From: Rubrivivax gelatinosus
GTDB taxonomy: Bacteria > Pseudomonadota > Gammaproteobacteria > Burkholderiales > Burkholderiaceae_C
DNA length: 38,711 nucleotides
Assembly (NCBI RefSeq): GCF_016583785.1
Contig: NZ_NRRU01000051.1
Span: 1 to 38,711, forward strand
Direction of reading: 5' to 3'
Below, one piece after another: positions 28,301 through 35,845 of this stretch. Under the pieces are notes generated by a model that saw only the letters and a program-made list of their open reading frames with translations, was not told the DNA's origin and did not search any database. The translations under genes were made by a program, and so were the position numbers. Every line of letters starts with the position of its first letter. Positions within the stretch are counted from its first letter, which is position 1.

Positions 28301-28816
28301 GGCGCGCTGCAGCTCCAGATAGAAACGCTGAGGGAAGATCGCCGCCAGCTCCTGCGCCACCGCCGCCGCACGTTCGAGGTCGCCGTTCAGCAGCGCCTGG
28401 CCGACCGCGCCCATGTCGGCGCCCGACAGCGCGATCAGGCCGCCGGAGAGTTCACGCAGCCACTCCCATTTCAGCCAGGCCTGGTTGCGCTGGACGTTCT
28501 GCGTCCAGGCGCGCGCCAGCAGCTCGCACAGGTTGAGGTAGCCGGCGCGGTCCTGCACCAGCAGCACCAGGCGCGTCGGCTGGCGCTCGGCGGCGTCGGC
28601 GAGCGGGTCCATCCAGACGTCGACACCGACAATGGGTTTGACGCCGGCGCCGCGGCAGGCCTTGTAGAACTTGATCGCGCCGAAGAGGTTGGACAGGTCC
28701 GTGATCGCCAGCGCCGGCTGGCCGTCGGCACGCGCGGCGGCGGCCGCGTCGTCGATGCGCAGCGTGCCGTCGACGACTGAAAACTCGGTGTGCGTGCGCA
28801 GGTGAACAAAGGGCAT
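25307..28816 (-). CDS. dnaE: DNA polymerase III subunit alpha
   Basis: 1169 aa, the replicative polymerase catalytic subunit. The N-terminal PHP domain starts at once (FVHLRTHTEFSVVDG). The polymerase active-site motif PDFDIDF places Asp401 and Asp403 at the same numbers as the catalytic pair in E. coli, with Asp405 next. GRGSGAGSLVAY and YQEQVMQTAQ are conserved palm and fingers motifs. An OB-fold follows near residues 990-1070 (SIAGIVSELRVVNGQRG). The ATG at 28816 gives the family start. A TACAAT lies only 6 nt upstream, so the mRNA may be leaderless; the longer frame to 29218 is not supported. Confidence 0.98.
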   Translation of the reverse strand: MPFVHLRTHTEFSVVDGTLRIDDAAAAARADGQPALAITDLSNLFGAIKFYKACRGAGVKPIVGVDVWMDPLADAAERQPTRLVLLVQDRAGYLNLCELLARAWTQNVQRNQAWLKWEWLRELSGGLIALSGADMGAVGQALLNGDLERAAAVAQELAAIFPQRFYLELQRAGLPTNEAQVRAAVPLAARLGLPVVATHPIQFQEPDDFEAHEARVCIAEGETLANPKRIKRFTREQHFKTAAQMQALFADVPSALANTVEIARRCNLTLVLGKPRLPDFPTPDGSPIEAYFRKASHEGLEKRLAALFPKQEERDKRRPEYVERLEFELATILKMGFPGYFLIVSDFIVWAKENGCPVGPGRGSGAGSLVAYALFITDLDPLQYKLLFERFLNPERVSMPDFDIDFCQGNRDRVIRYVKEKYGRDAVGQIATFGTMAAKAALRDVGRVLGMGYGHVDSIAKLIPAPPGKTVTLAKVPEKPDPGIIYARQEEPEIDRREAAEEEVAELLSLATRVEGMVRNIGMHAGGVLIAPGKITDFCPLYQQPGSDSAVSQYDKDDVEAIGLVKFDFLGLATLTILELARQYIVARRPNRKDFSYETLPLDDQRVYKLFSDGLTEAVFQFESRGMQGMLREAKPSRLEDLIALNALYRPGPMDLIPTFVARKHGKEKVEYPHPLLETVLGETYGVMVYQEQVMQTAQVLGGYSLGGADLLRRAMGKKKAEEMAEHRVIFREGAAKKNIPEAKADEVFDLMEKFAGYGFNKSHAAAYSLLAYHTAWIKVHCTAEFFAANMTIEADNTDKLKVLLADAKLFGISFDPPDVNRGTLRFEPIEDKRIRYGLGAIKGTGAGAIEAICAAREGRDGDGGGPFRSLFDFCARVDRQRVNKRVVEALIKAGAFDSLHPDRAATLASVSLAFEWADAQAANADQCGLFDFGDAHGSSTQEPALVAVESWQVRERLMQEKVAIGFYLSGHLFDACRDEVRRFVRRDIVELVDSREPQSIAGIVSELRVVNGQRGRVAIFKLDDGSEAIEAVANEELLDASRELLREDELVIVVGKLQPDRFSGGLRLNAQQIWDLATARARFGRYLSVEVNGGLPPVADVLKLWPAHRVETENGEQRQGLGVRLKLKRPTAVGEIDLGDEARFWPCDEALARWKTIAEHGNASIIYE

Positions 28817-28820
28817 CCGG

Positions 28821-28877
28821 GCATTGTAGGGAGCGGGTCCGGCGGCCCGGAGCCGGCCCGGGCCCTCCCTACAATGC
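28821..28877. promoter_or_regulatory. mirrored divergent promoter region, dnaE / alpha-beta hydrolase
   Basis: A perfect 13-bp inverted repeat, GCATTGTAGGGAG (28821-28833) and CTCCCTACAATGC (28865-28877), with a 31-nt GC-rich centre. Each arm holds TACAAT reading outward: toward dnaE (28828-28823) and toward the hydrolase (28870-28875). They look like two -10 elements set symmetrically. No TTGACA-like -35 is visible in the centre, so another activator or an extended -10 mode may be needed. Confidence 0.5.
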
Positions 28878-28913
28878 CGCGCACCCGCCCCGCACCAGCC
28901 TCCCGTCCCCGCC

Positions 28914-29870
28914 ATGCGCCTGCTGCTACGTGTCATCGGCCTGCTGCTGTTGCTGACGGCCGCGCTGCTGGCGATGTCGCGGGCGCCGGAGCGCAGCGTC
29001 GAGTCGCTGGTGGCGCGCTGGGCACCGCCGCCGTCGGACTTCATCGACTTCCGCGGCCAGCTCGTGCACCTGCGCGACGAAGGCCCGCGCGCCGACCCGC
29101 TGCCCATCGTGCTGCTGCACGGCACCTCGTCCAGCCTGCACACCTGGGAAGGCTGGGTACGGGCGCTGGCCCCGCGGCGGCGCGTCATCACGCTGGACCT
29201 GCCCGGCTTCGGCCTCACCGGCCCCTGGGACGAGGCTTACGCCGGCCGGCCTTACGACGGCGAGACGCTCGCGCGCTTCGTGCTCGAACTGCTCGAGCAC
29301 CAGGGCGTGCACCGTTTTGTCGCCGGCGGCAACTCGCTCGGCGGCGAGGTCGCGTGGCGCCTGGCGAGCCTGGCGCCGGACCGGGTCGAGCGCCTGATCC
29401 TGGTCGACGCCAGCGGCACCGTCTTCAAGTCCGGGCAGGTGCCGCTGGCCTGGCAGTTCGCACGCCTGCCGGGCGCGGCGACCGTTGTCGAATGGGTGCT
29501 GCCGCGCACCGCGGTGAGCCAGGGCATGACCGCCGTCTACGGCGACCCGTCGCGCATCACGCCGGAACTCGTGGACCGCTATTTCGAGCTGACGCTGCGC
29601 AGCGGCAACCGGCGTGCGCTCGTCGAACGCCTGCGCAGCGCGAGCTCGGGCGCCGACGCCGAGCGCATCTCGACGCTGCGGCTGCCGACGCTGATCCTCT
29701 GGGGCGGCCGCGACCGGGTGATTCCGCCGTCGGCAGCCGCGGACTTCGCGCGCCGCATCCCCGGCAGCCGCGTCGTCGTCTTCCCCGCGCTGGGTCACGT
29801 GCCGCAGGAGGAAGACCCGGCGCAGACGGTGGCGCCGGTCATCGAGTTCCTGGGGCTGGCAGCGCGCTGA
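28914..29870 (+). CDS. alpha/beta hydrolase, membrane-anchored
   Basis: 318 aa. An N-terminal hydrophobic segment (residues about 3-21, LLLRVIGLLLLLTAALLAM) is a membrane anchor or uncleaved signal. The hydrolase fold has the oxyanion motif LLHGTSSSLHTW, the nucleophile elbow GNSLGG with Ser141, Asp267 in WGGRDRVIP and His295 in LGHVPQEED, so the triad is complete. The substrate is unknown; it resembles the broad esterase/haloalkane dehalogenase group. It ends 1 nt before the stop of the convergent dehydratase gene. Confidence 0.88.
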   Translation: MRLLLRVIGLLLLLTAALLAMSRAPERSVESLVARWAPPPSDFIDFRGQLVHLRDEGPRADPLPIVLLHGTSSSLHTWEGWVRALAPRRRVITLDLPGFGLTGPWDEAYAGRPYDGETLARFVLELLEHQGVHRFVAGGNSLGGEVAWRLASLAPDRVERLILVDASGTVFKSGQVPLAWQFARLPGAATVVEWVLPRTAVSQGMTAVYGDPSRITPELVDRYFELTLRSGNRRALVERLRSASSGADAERISTLRLPTLILWGGRDRVIPPSAAADFARRIPGSRVVVFPALGHVPQEEDPAQTVAPVIEFLGLAAR

Positions 29871-29871
29871 A

Positions 29872-30807
29872 TCAGCCCAGCGTCGCCGGGTCGAGGTTGG
29901 CGCCGCAGACGACGAGCGCGACGCGCTCGTGTGCAGCCGGCACGACGACGCCGCTCCACAAGGCCGCCAGCGGCAGCGCCGCGGCCGGTTCGACCGCCAG
30001 CCGCAGTTCGCGCCAGATGCGCCGCTGGGCGTCGCGGATGGCCTCGTCGGCGAGCAGCCGCGAGGCGACCGGGTGGCGCTGCACGACATCCCACGCGATC
30101 GTGCCCAGGCGGCGCGCGCCGAGCGAATCGGCAGCGACGCCGCCGACCTCGACGTCGACCGGTGCGCCGGCGGCGAGCGCCGCATGCAGCGTCGGCGCGC
30201 GTTCGGGCTCCAGCGCCTCGACGACCGTGCGCCCTTCGAACCACGCGGCGATGCCGGCGACGAGCCCGCCGCCGCCGACCGAGACCAGCACACGCTCGGG
30301 CAGGCCGGCTTCGGCCTCGATCTCGGCGGCCAGCGTGCCGGCACCGGCGACGACCTCGGGCTGGTCGTAGGCATGCATCAGCAGCGCGCCGCTCTCGCGC
30401 TGACGCTCGAGGCAGGCGGCGTAGGCGTCGGCATAGGCCGCGCCGTGCACGACGACACGCGCGCCGAGCGCCGCCAGCGCGGCGCGTTTGGCCGCGCTGC
30501 TGATCTCGGGCACGAAGACCTCGCAGGCTACGCCCAGCGCACGCGCCGCCGTCGCCACCGCGATGCCGGCGTTGCCGCCCGAGGCGACGACGACGCCGGC
30601 CGCGGGCAGCGGCAGCGAGCGCATGCGGTTGAACATGCCGCGCGCCTTGAAGCTGCCGCCGATCTGGTTGTGCTCGAGCTTCAGCCAGATCTCGGCGCAG
30701 CCCAGCCCGAGCGCGGCACCCGGCAGCCGCCACAGCGGCGTGCGGCGCAGGTCGCCGGCGGTGCGCCCCGCCGCGGCGGCGATGTCGTCTCGATCGGGAA
30801 TCTTCAT
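29872..30807 (-). CDS. PLP-dependent threonine/serine dehydratase-like enzyme
   Basis: 311 aa, fold-type II PLP enzyme. The PLP lysine lies in GGSFKARG; SGGNAGIAVA is the substrate/PLP-phosphate loop and VGGGGLVAGI the Gly-rich phosphate site. The length fits a catabolic threonine dehydratase or serine racemase type without the C-terminal regulatory ACT-like domain of IlvA. Exact substrate is open. The ATG lies in a 12-bp palindrome (CATGAGCTCATG, 30805-30816), and TAGCAT stands 6 nt upstream. It is divergent from argE. Confidence 0.85.
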   Translation of the reverse strand: MKIPDRDDIAAAAGRTAGDLRRTPLWRLPGAALGLGCAEIWLKLEHNQIGGSFKARGMFNRMRSLPLPAAGVVVASGGNAGIAVATAARALGVACEVFVPEISSAAKRAALAALGARVVVHGAAYADAYAACLERQRESGALLMHAYDQPEVVAGAGTLAAEIEAEAGLPERVLVSVGGGGLVAGIAAWFEGRTVVEALEPERAPTLHAALAAGAPVDVEVGGVAADSLGARRLGTIAWDVVQRHPVASRLLADEAIRDAQRRIWRELRLAVEPAAALPLAALWSGVVVPAAHERVALVVCGANLDPATLG

Positions 30808-30813
30808 GAGCTC

Positions 30814-30819
30814 ATGCTA
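30814..30819 (-). promoter_or_regulatory. -10-like hexamer directly before the dehydratase gene
   Basis: TAGCAT on the minus strand, 6 nt before the ATG at 30807, with no Shine-Dalgarno in between. Candidate leaderless start. Confidence 0.35.
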
Positions 30820-30851
30820 AGCCGCAGGCGCGGCCGGTGCCCGCGGCGGGC

Positions 30852-30857
30852 TACAGT
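30852..30857 (+). promoter_or_regulatory. -10-like hexamer directly before argE
   Basis: TACAGT, 6 nt before the argE ATG, with no Shine-Dalgarno in between. Candidate leaderless start. Confidence 0.4.
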
Positions 30858-30863
30858 GCTTCG

Positions 30864-32033
30864 ATGCAGTCTGTCGTCCCCTCCCCCGAAGGCCTGGCCT
30901 GGGCGCAACGCCTGGTGCGCCTGGACACCGTCAGCGAACACTCCAACCTGGAGCTGATCGAGACCATCGCCGACCACCTGCGCACGCTGGGCGTGCCGCT
31001 GCGGCTGACACGCGACGAGAGCGGTCGCAAGGCCAACCTGTTCGCGACCCTGGGCGCGCCGCGCCCGGGCGGCGTCATCCTGTCCGGCCACACCGACACC
31101 GTGCCCTGGGACGGCCAGGTCTGGAGCGAAGACCCGCTGTCGGGCAGCGTGCACGACGGCCGGCTCTGGGGCCGTGGCAGCGCCGACATGAAGGGCTTCA
31201 TCGGCCTCGTCGTCGCGCGCACCCGCGCCTGGCTCGAAGCCGACCTGCCGCTGCCGCTGCACTACGCCTTCAGCTACGACGAGGAGGTCGGCTGCTTCGG
31301 CGTGCGCCACCTGATCGCCGACCTGAAGGACGCCGGCATCGCGCCGGCCGCCTGCATCGTCGGCGAACCGACGCAGATGCTGCCGGCACTGGCGCACAAG
31401 GGCGTGCACCGCTGGCGCTGCTGCGTGAAGGGGCGCGCGGCGCATTCGTCGCTGGCGCCGCGCGCGGTGAACGCGATCGAGGCCGCGGCGCGCCTCGTGA
31501 CCGTCGTCGCCGACATGGGCGAACGCTGGCGCCGCGAAGGGCCGTTCCAGCACGGTTTCGACGTGCCGCATTCGACCGCCGCGGTCGGCGTGATCGCCGG
31601 CGGCATCGCCGACAACATCGTGCCGGCGGACTGCCGCTTCAACTACGAATTTCGCGAGCTGCCCGGCAGCGACGCCCAGGCGATGCAGGCCGAGGTGCGC
31701 GCCGCGGCCGCGGCGCTGGAGCCGGCGATGCAGGCCGTCGACCCGGCCACCGGCTTCGCCTTCGAGCCGATCTGCTCGATCCCGGCTTTCAGCGCCGACG
31801 CCGACGAACCCGCGGTGCGGCTGGCGCGGCGCCTGGCCGGCGGCGGCGAGACCACGCTGGTCGCCTTCGGCACCGAAGCCGGCCTGTTCCAGCGCGCCGG
31901 CATCTCCACCGTCGTCTGCGGCCCGGGATCCATCGCCCAGGCGCACCAGGCCGACGAGTACGTGACGCTGGAGCAGCTGGCGCGCTGCGAAGCCTTCCTG
32001 GACGGGCTCAGGCGCCCAGCGGCGGCTTGCTGA
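30864..32033 (+). CDS. argE: acetylornithine deacetylase
   Basis: 389 aa M20-family metallohydrolase. It frees ornithine from N-acetylornithine in arginine synthesis. The metal site is visible: SGHTDTVP with His76 and Asp78, GRGSADMKG with the bridging Asp, YDEEVGCFG with the catalytic Glu pair, and a C-terminal His in AQAHQADE. VGEPTQM and HKGVHRW match ArgE. Another M20 amidohydrolase role is possible but less likely. The N-terminus MQSVVPSPEGLAWAQRLV supports ATG 30864; an upstream start at 30837 precedes the -10-like hexamer. Its last 26 nt overlap the opposing DUF599 gene. Confidence 0.9.
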   Translation: MQSVVPSPEGLAWAQRLVRLDTVSEHSNLELIETIADHLRTLGVPLRLTRDESGRKANLFATLGAPRPGGVILSGHTDTVPWDGQVWSEDPLSGSVHDGRLWGRGSADMKGFIGLVVARTRAWLEADLPLPLHYAFSYDEEVGCFGVRHLIADLKDAGIAPAACIVGEPTQMLPALAHKGVHRWRCCVKGRAAHSSLAPRAVNAIEAAARLVTVVADMGERWRREGPFQHGFDVPHSTAAVGVIAGGIADNIVPADCRFNYEFRELPGSDAQAMQAEVRAAAAALEPAMQAVDPATGFAFEPICSIPAFSADADEPAVRLARRLAGGGETTLVAFGTEAGLFQRAGISTVVCGPGSIAQAHQADEYVTLEQLARCEAFLDGLRRPAAAC

Positions 32034-32727
32034 GTTCGGCCAGCACCTCGGACTCGAACTCGCGCCGGAACAGGATGGTGACGACGCAGACCATGCCGAC
32101 GATCAGCGCCCAGGGCGACAGAAACCAGGCGCAGGCGGCAAAGCTCATGTAGTAGGCACGCAGGCCGTCGTTGAAGGACTCGGCGGCCAGCCCCATCACG
32201 CGCCCGGCGCGCTGCGCGAAGGCGTCGCGCTGGGTGTCGTCGGCGAACTGCTCCGGATGCGGCGCCGAACCCACCAGCAGCGCGCCGAAACCGTACTGGC
32301 GCAGGCTCCAGGTGAAGCGGAAGAAGGCGTAGATGAAGGTCGCCAGCAGCAGCAGGATCTTCAGGTCGAAGATGAGCACCGTGCTGTGCGCGGCGAACGG
32401 GATCTCGTGCACCAGGTCGGCGACCCGTTCGGCGCTGGACAGCACGGCGAACAGGCCGCCGATGATCAGAATCGTCGTCGATGCGAAGAACGAGGGGCTG
32501 GAGCTGAGCGCCTGGACGACGCCGCCGTCGACGATGCGGTTGTCGCGCAGCGTCACCTGGCGCATCCAGCGGGTGCGTTCAAGGTTGGTCGCGCCCAGCA
32601 CCGAGGGCCGGCGGCGCGAGCGCCGGCGCGCGAAGACGGCGTAGCCGACCCAGCCGGCGAAGTAGAAGACGAGCGCCGCCCAGTCGGGCAGCGGCATCTC
32701 GTGCAGCAGTTTCGAAAGTACATCCAT
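32008..32727 (-). CDS. DUF599 inner-membrane protein
   Basis: 239 aa with four hydrophobic segments: near residues 15-33 (WAALVFYFAGWVGYAVFA), 82-97 (FASTTILIIGGLFAVL), 118-136 (VLIFDLKILLLLATFIYAF) and 200-220 (FLSPWALIVGMVCVVTILF). The pattern, and SFNDGLRAYYMSFAACAW, match DUF599, a membrane family of unknown function. The ATG is 9 nt after a TACAGT. It ends 26 nt inside the convergent argE gene. Confidence 0.85.
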   Translation of the reverse strand: MDVLSKLLHEMPLPDWAALVFYFAGWVGYAVFARRRSRRRPSVLGATNLERTRWMRQVTLRDNRIVDGGVVQALSSSPSFFASTTILIIGGLFAVLSSAERVADLVHEIPFAAHSTVLIFDLKILLLLATFIYAFFRFTWSLRQYGFGALLVGSAPHPEQFADDTQRDAFAQRAGRVMGLAAESFNDGLRAYYMSFAACAWFLSPWALIVGMVCVVTILFRREFESEVLAELSKPPLGA

Positions 32728-32736
32728 GGGCGCGCG

Positions 32737-32742
32737 ACTGTA
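32737..32742 (-). promoter_or_regulatory. -10-like hexamer before the DUF599 gene
   Basis: TACAGT on the minus strand, 9 nt before the ATG at 32727. Transcription would start within a few bases of the start codon. Confidence 0.35.
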
Positions 32743-32786
32743 ACGGCGGACGGCGACAGCTGCGCATCGCCGTCCGTCGCGGCCGG

Positions 32787-33488
<702 letters not shown>

Positions 33489-33495
33489 GGATGGA

Positions 33496-33501
33496 ACTGT
33501 A
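33496..33501 (-). promoter_or_regulatory. -10-like hexamer before pirin
   Basis: TACAGT on the minus strand, 7 nt before the pirin ATG, without a Shine-Dalgarno. Candidate leaderless start. Confidence 0.35.
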
Positions 33502-33533
33502 GGCAGCGCCCCGCCCGAGGGGGGCGACTGCGC

Positions 33534-33557
33534 TTGAAGGTCCCGTTCAAATAAGAT
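33534..33557 (+). promoter_or_regulatory. candidate LysR operator and -10 in the pirin/LysR gap
   Basis: TTGAA-N7-TTCAA (33534-33550) is a perfect interrupted palindrome, larger in symmetry than the minimal T-N11-A LysR box. TAAGAT (33552-33557) follows and stands 6 nt before the regulator's ATG. Bound regulator would cover its own promoter, which fits negative autoregulation and divergent control of pirin. Confidence 0.5.
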
Positions 33558-33563
33558 GAAGCC

Positions 33564-34544
33564 ATGACCGAACGCCGTCACGCCCTCACGCCCGAAGCGC
33601 TGCAGATGATGGACACCATCGCGCGCACCGGCAGCTTCGCCGCCGCCGCGCGTGAGCTCGGCAAGGTGCCGTCGGCGCTGACCTACAGCGTGCGCCAGCT
33701 CGAGGAGGCGCTGGACGTGCTGCTGTTCGACCGCAGCTCGCGCCAGGCGCAGCTCACGGCCGCCGGCAACGAGCTGCTGCACGAGGGCCGCCGCCTGCTG
33801 CAGGAAATGGACGCCGTCACCAACCGCGTGCGCCGCGTCGCCCACGGCTGGGAGACGACGCTGTCGCTGAGCGTCGAGGACATCCTGTCGATGACGACGG
33901 TGTTCGAGCTGGTGCAGGCCTTCTGCGAGATGCGCGACGGCTGCCCGACCGACACCCGCGGCGGCCCGGCGACGCGGCTGCGGCTGCGCAACGACGTGCT
34001 GGCCGGCACCTGGGAGGCGCTGGTCTCGGGCCAGGTCGACCTCGCCATCGGCGTCGCCGGCGAACACGCCAACCCGGGCGGCATCGAGCTGCGGCCGCTG
34101 GGCGAGGTCGAGTTCGTCTTCGTCGTCGCGCCGCACCACCCGCTGGCGGCGTTCGAGGACGCGCTGAGCGATGCCGAGCTGGTGCACCACCGCGCGATCG
34201 CGGTCGCCGACACCGCGCAGCGCCTGACACCGGTCACCGTCAACCTGCTGCCCGGGCAGGACGTGCTGACGGTGTCGACGATGCGCGCCAAGCTCGACGC
34301 GCTGCTGCGTGGCCTGGGCTGCGGCTTCGTGCCCGAGCCGATGGCGCGCGCCCACCTCGAGGCCGGTCACCTGGTGCACAAGCAGACCCAGCGCGGCAGC
34401 CACCCGGCGCGGCTGCACTACGCCTGGCGCGCCGAACGCAGCGCGCTCGGCCTGGGGCGTGCGCTGCAGTGGTGGCTGGGCCAGCTCGAGAGCCCGACGA
34501 CGCGGCGCGCGCTGATCGAGCGCCACGCGGGCCCACTGGACTGA
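33564..34544 (+). CDS. LysR-family transcriptional regulator
   Basis: 326 aa. The N-terminal winged helix-turn-helix (about residues 9-66) has [20 protein letters not shown] and [15 protein letters not shown], the LysR signature. A linker helix and a periplasmic-binding-like effector domain follow ([28 protein letters not shown]). It lies head-to-head with pirin, 75 nt apart, and is probably its regulator. Its effector is unknown. The gluQ gene starts 8 nt after its stop, so the two may be co-transcribed. Confidence 0.94.
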   Translation: MTERRHALTPEALQMMDTIARTGSFAAAARELGKVPSALTYSVRQLEEALDVLLFDRSSRQAQLTAAGNELLHEGRRLLQEMDAVTNRVRRVAHGWETTLSLSVEDILSMTTVFELVQAFCEMRDGCPTDTRGGPATRLRLRNDVLAGTWEALVSGQVDLAIGVAGEHANPGGIELRPLGEVEFVFVVAPHHPLAAFEDALSDAELVHHRAIAVADTAQRLTPVTVNLLPGQDVLTVSTMRAKLDALLRGLGCGFVPEPMARAHLEAGHLVHKQTQRGSHPARLHYAWRAERSALGLGRALQWWLGQLESPTTRRALIERHAGPLD

Positions 34545-34552
34545 CGCTCGCG

Positions 34553-35419
34553 GTGTACCGCGGCCGTTTCGCCCCGTCGCCGACGGGCCCGCTGCACGCG
34601 GGCTCGCTCGTCGCCGCGCTCGCCAGCTGGCTGGACGCACGCGCACACGGCGGCGCCTGGCTGCTGCGCATCGAGGACGTAGACACGCCGCGCTGCGTCG
34701 CCGGCGCCGACCGCGTCATCCTCGGCCAGCTCGCCGCCTGCGGCCTGGTGCCCGACGAGCCGCCGTGGTGGCAGTCGCAGCGTGGCGGCGCCTACGCCGA
34801 CGCGCTGCAGCAGCTCGCCGACGCCGGCCGCGCCTACCCCTGCGCCTGCACCCGCCGCGACATCGAGCAGGCGCTGGCCGCACGAGGCCTGGCCCACGAA
34901 CGTTTCGCCGAACGGGTGTACCCGGGCACCTGCCGCGACGGGCTGGCCGGCCGGCCGGCACGCGCCTGGCGGCTGCGTGTCGAAGGCCGCGTGCACTGGC
35001 ACGACCGCCGGCTCGGCGAAGCCGGGCAGGACGTCGCCGCCGAGGTCGGCGACTTCGTGCTCAAGCGCGCCGACGGCCTGTGGGCCTACCAGCTCGCGGT
35101 CGTCGTCGACGACGCGGCGCAAGGCATCACCGACGTCGTGCGCGGCGAGGACCTGGCCGACAACACGCCGCGCCAGATCCTGCTGCAGCGTGCGCTCGGC
35201 GTGCCGACGCCGCGCTACCTGCACACGCCGCTGGTGCTGGGCGCGGACGGCCACAAGCTGTCGAAGCAGAACGGCGCGCAGGCTCTGGACCTGGCCGACC
35301 CGCTGGCCGCGCTGCGCACCGCCGCGGCGACGCTGGGGCTGCCGCGGCTGGGTGCGCGTGGGGTCGCCGACTGGCTGGCATCGGCGGTGGCCGCCTGGGC
35401 TGGCATCATCGCGGGCTAG
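34553..35419 (+). CDS. gluQ: glutamyl-queuosine tRNA(Asp) synthetase
   Basis: 288 aa, a GluRS-like paralogue without the anticodon-binding domain. It attaches glutamate to queuosine in tRNA-Asp. [15 protein letters not shown] is the HIGH-type motif, HKLSKQNGA the KMSKS-type motif, and the zinc site is CAC, then Tyr and Cys in VYPGTC. The start is taken as GTG 34553 (giving MYRGRFAPS), 8 nt after the LysR stop; a GTG at 34469 is in frame but lies inside LysR. No good Shine-Dalgarno is seen, so coupling to LysR is likely. Confidence 0.93.
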   Translation: MYRGRFAPSPTGPLHAGSLVAALASWLDARAHGGAWLLRIEDVDTPRCVAGADRVILGQLAACGLVPDEPPWWQSQRGGAYADALQQLADAGRAYPCACTRRDIEQALAARGLAHERFAERVYPGTCRDGLAGRPARAWRLRVEGRVHWHDRRLGEAGQDVAAEVGDFVLKRADGLWAYQLAVVVDDAAQGITDVVRGEDLADNTPRQILLQRALGVPTPRYLHTPLVLGADGHKLSKQNGAQALDLADPLAALRTAAATLGLPRLGARGVADWLASAVAAWAGIIAG

Positions 35420-35442
35420 GCACGATTCCAGGAGGAACCCGC

Positions 35443-35784
35443 ATGAGCTTGAAGATCGAGGACAGCGTCGCCGGCAGCGGCGACGAAGCGACGCCCGGAA
35501 AGCGCGTCAAGGTGCACTACACCGGCTGGCTGCACGACCCCGCCGCCGCCGACGGCCGCGGCCGCAAGTTCGACTCCAGCAAGGACCGCGGCGAGCCGTT
35601 CGCGTTCCCGCTCGGCGCCGGCCACGTGATCCGCGGCTGGGACGAAGGTGTTGCCGGCATGAAGGTCGGCGGCACACGCGTGCTGACGATCCCGCCCGAA
35701 CTCGGCTACGGCGCGCGCGGCGCCGGCGGCGTGATCCCGCCGAACGCGACCCTGGTGTTCGAGGTCGAACTGCTCGGCGTCTGA
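35443..35784 (+). CDS. FKBP-type peptidyl-prolyl cis-trans isomerase
   Basis: 113 aa, a single FKBP domain with no signal peptide, so cytoplasmic. [28 protein letters not shown], and [15 protein letters not shown] are the standard binding-pocket motifs. A strong AGGAGG lies 7 nt before ATG 35443. The gene is 23 nt after gluQ and is followed by a terminator. Confidence 0.95.
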   Translation: MSLKIEDSVAGSGDEATPGKRVKVHYTGWLHDPAAADGRGRKFDSSKDRGEPFAFPLGAGHVIRGWDEGVAGMKVGGTRVLTIPPELGYGARGAGGVIPPNATLVFEVELLGV

Positions 35785-35799
35785 TCCGGCGCAGGCATG

Positions 35800-35830
35800 A
35801 AAAAAGGGCCGGCAATGCCGGCCCTTCGTT
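35800..35830. terminator. bidirectional terminator, FKBP / rhlE
   Basis: GGGCCGGC (35806-35813) pairs with GCCGGCCC (35817-35824) around AAT. Six A precede it and TTCGTT follows, so it serves best on the minus strand, where it ends in six T just after the rhlE stop (35846), and more weakly on the plus strand after the FKBP gene. Confidence 0.82.
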
Positions 35831-35845
35831 CATCTGGTGCGCGCT

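Noticed and set aside
25334..28780. Plus-strand open frame of 1148 codons antisense to dnaE
   Set aside because: Same GC effect; dnaE on the minus strand has all active-site motifs.
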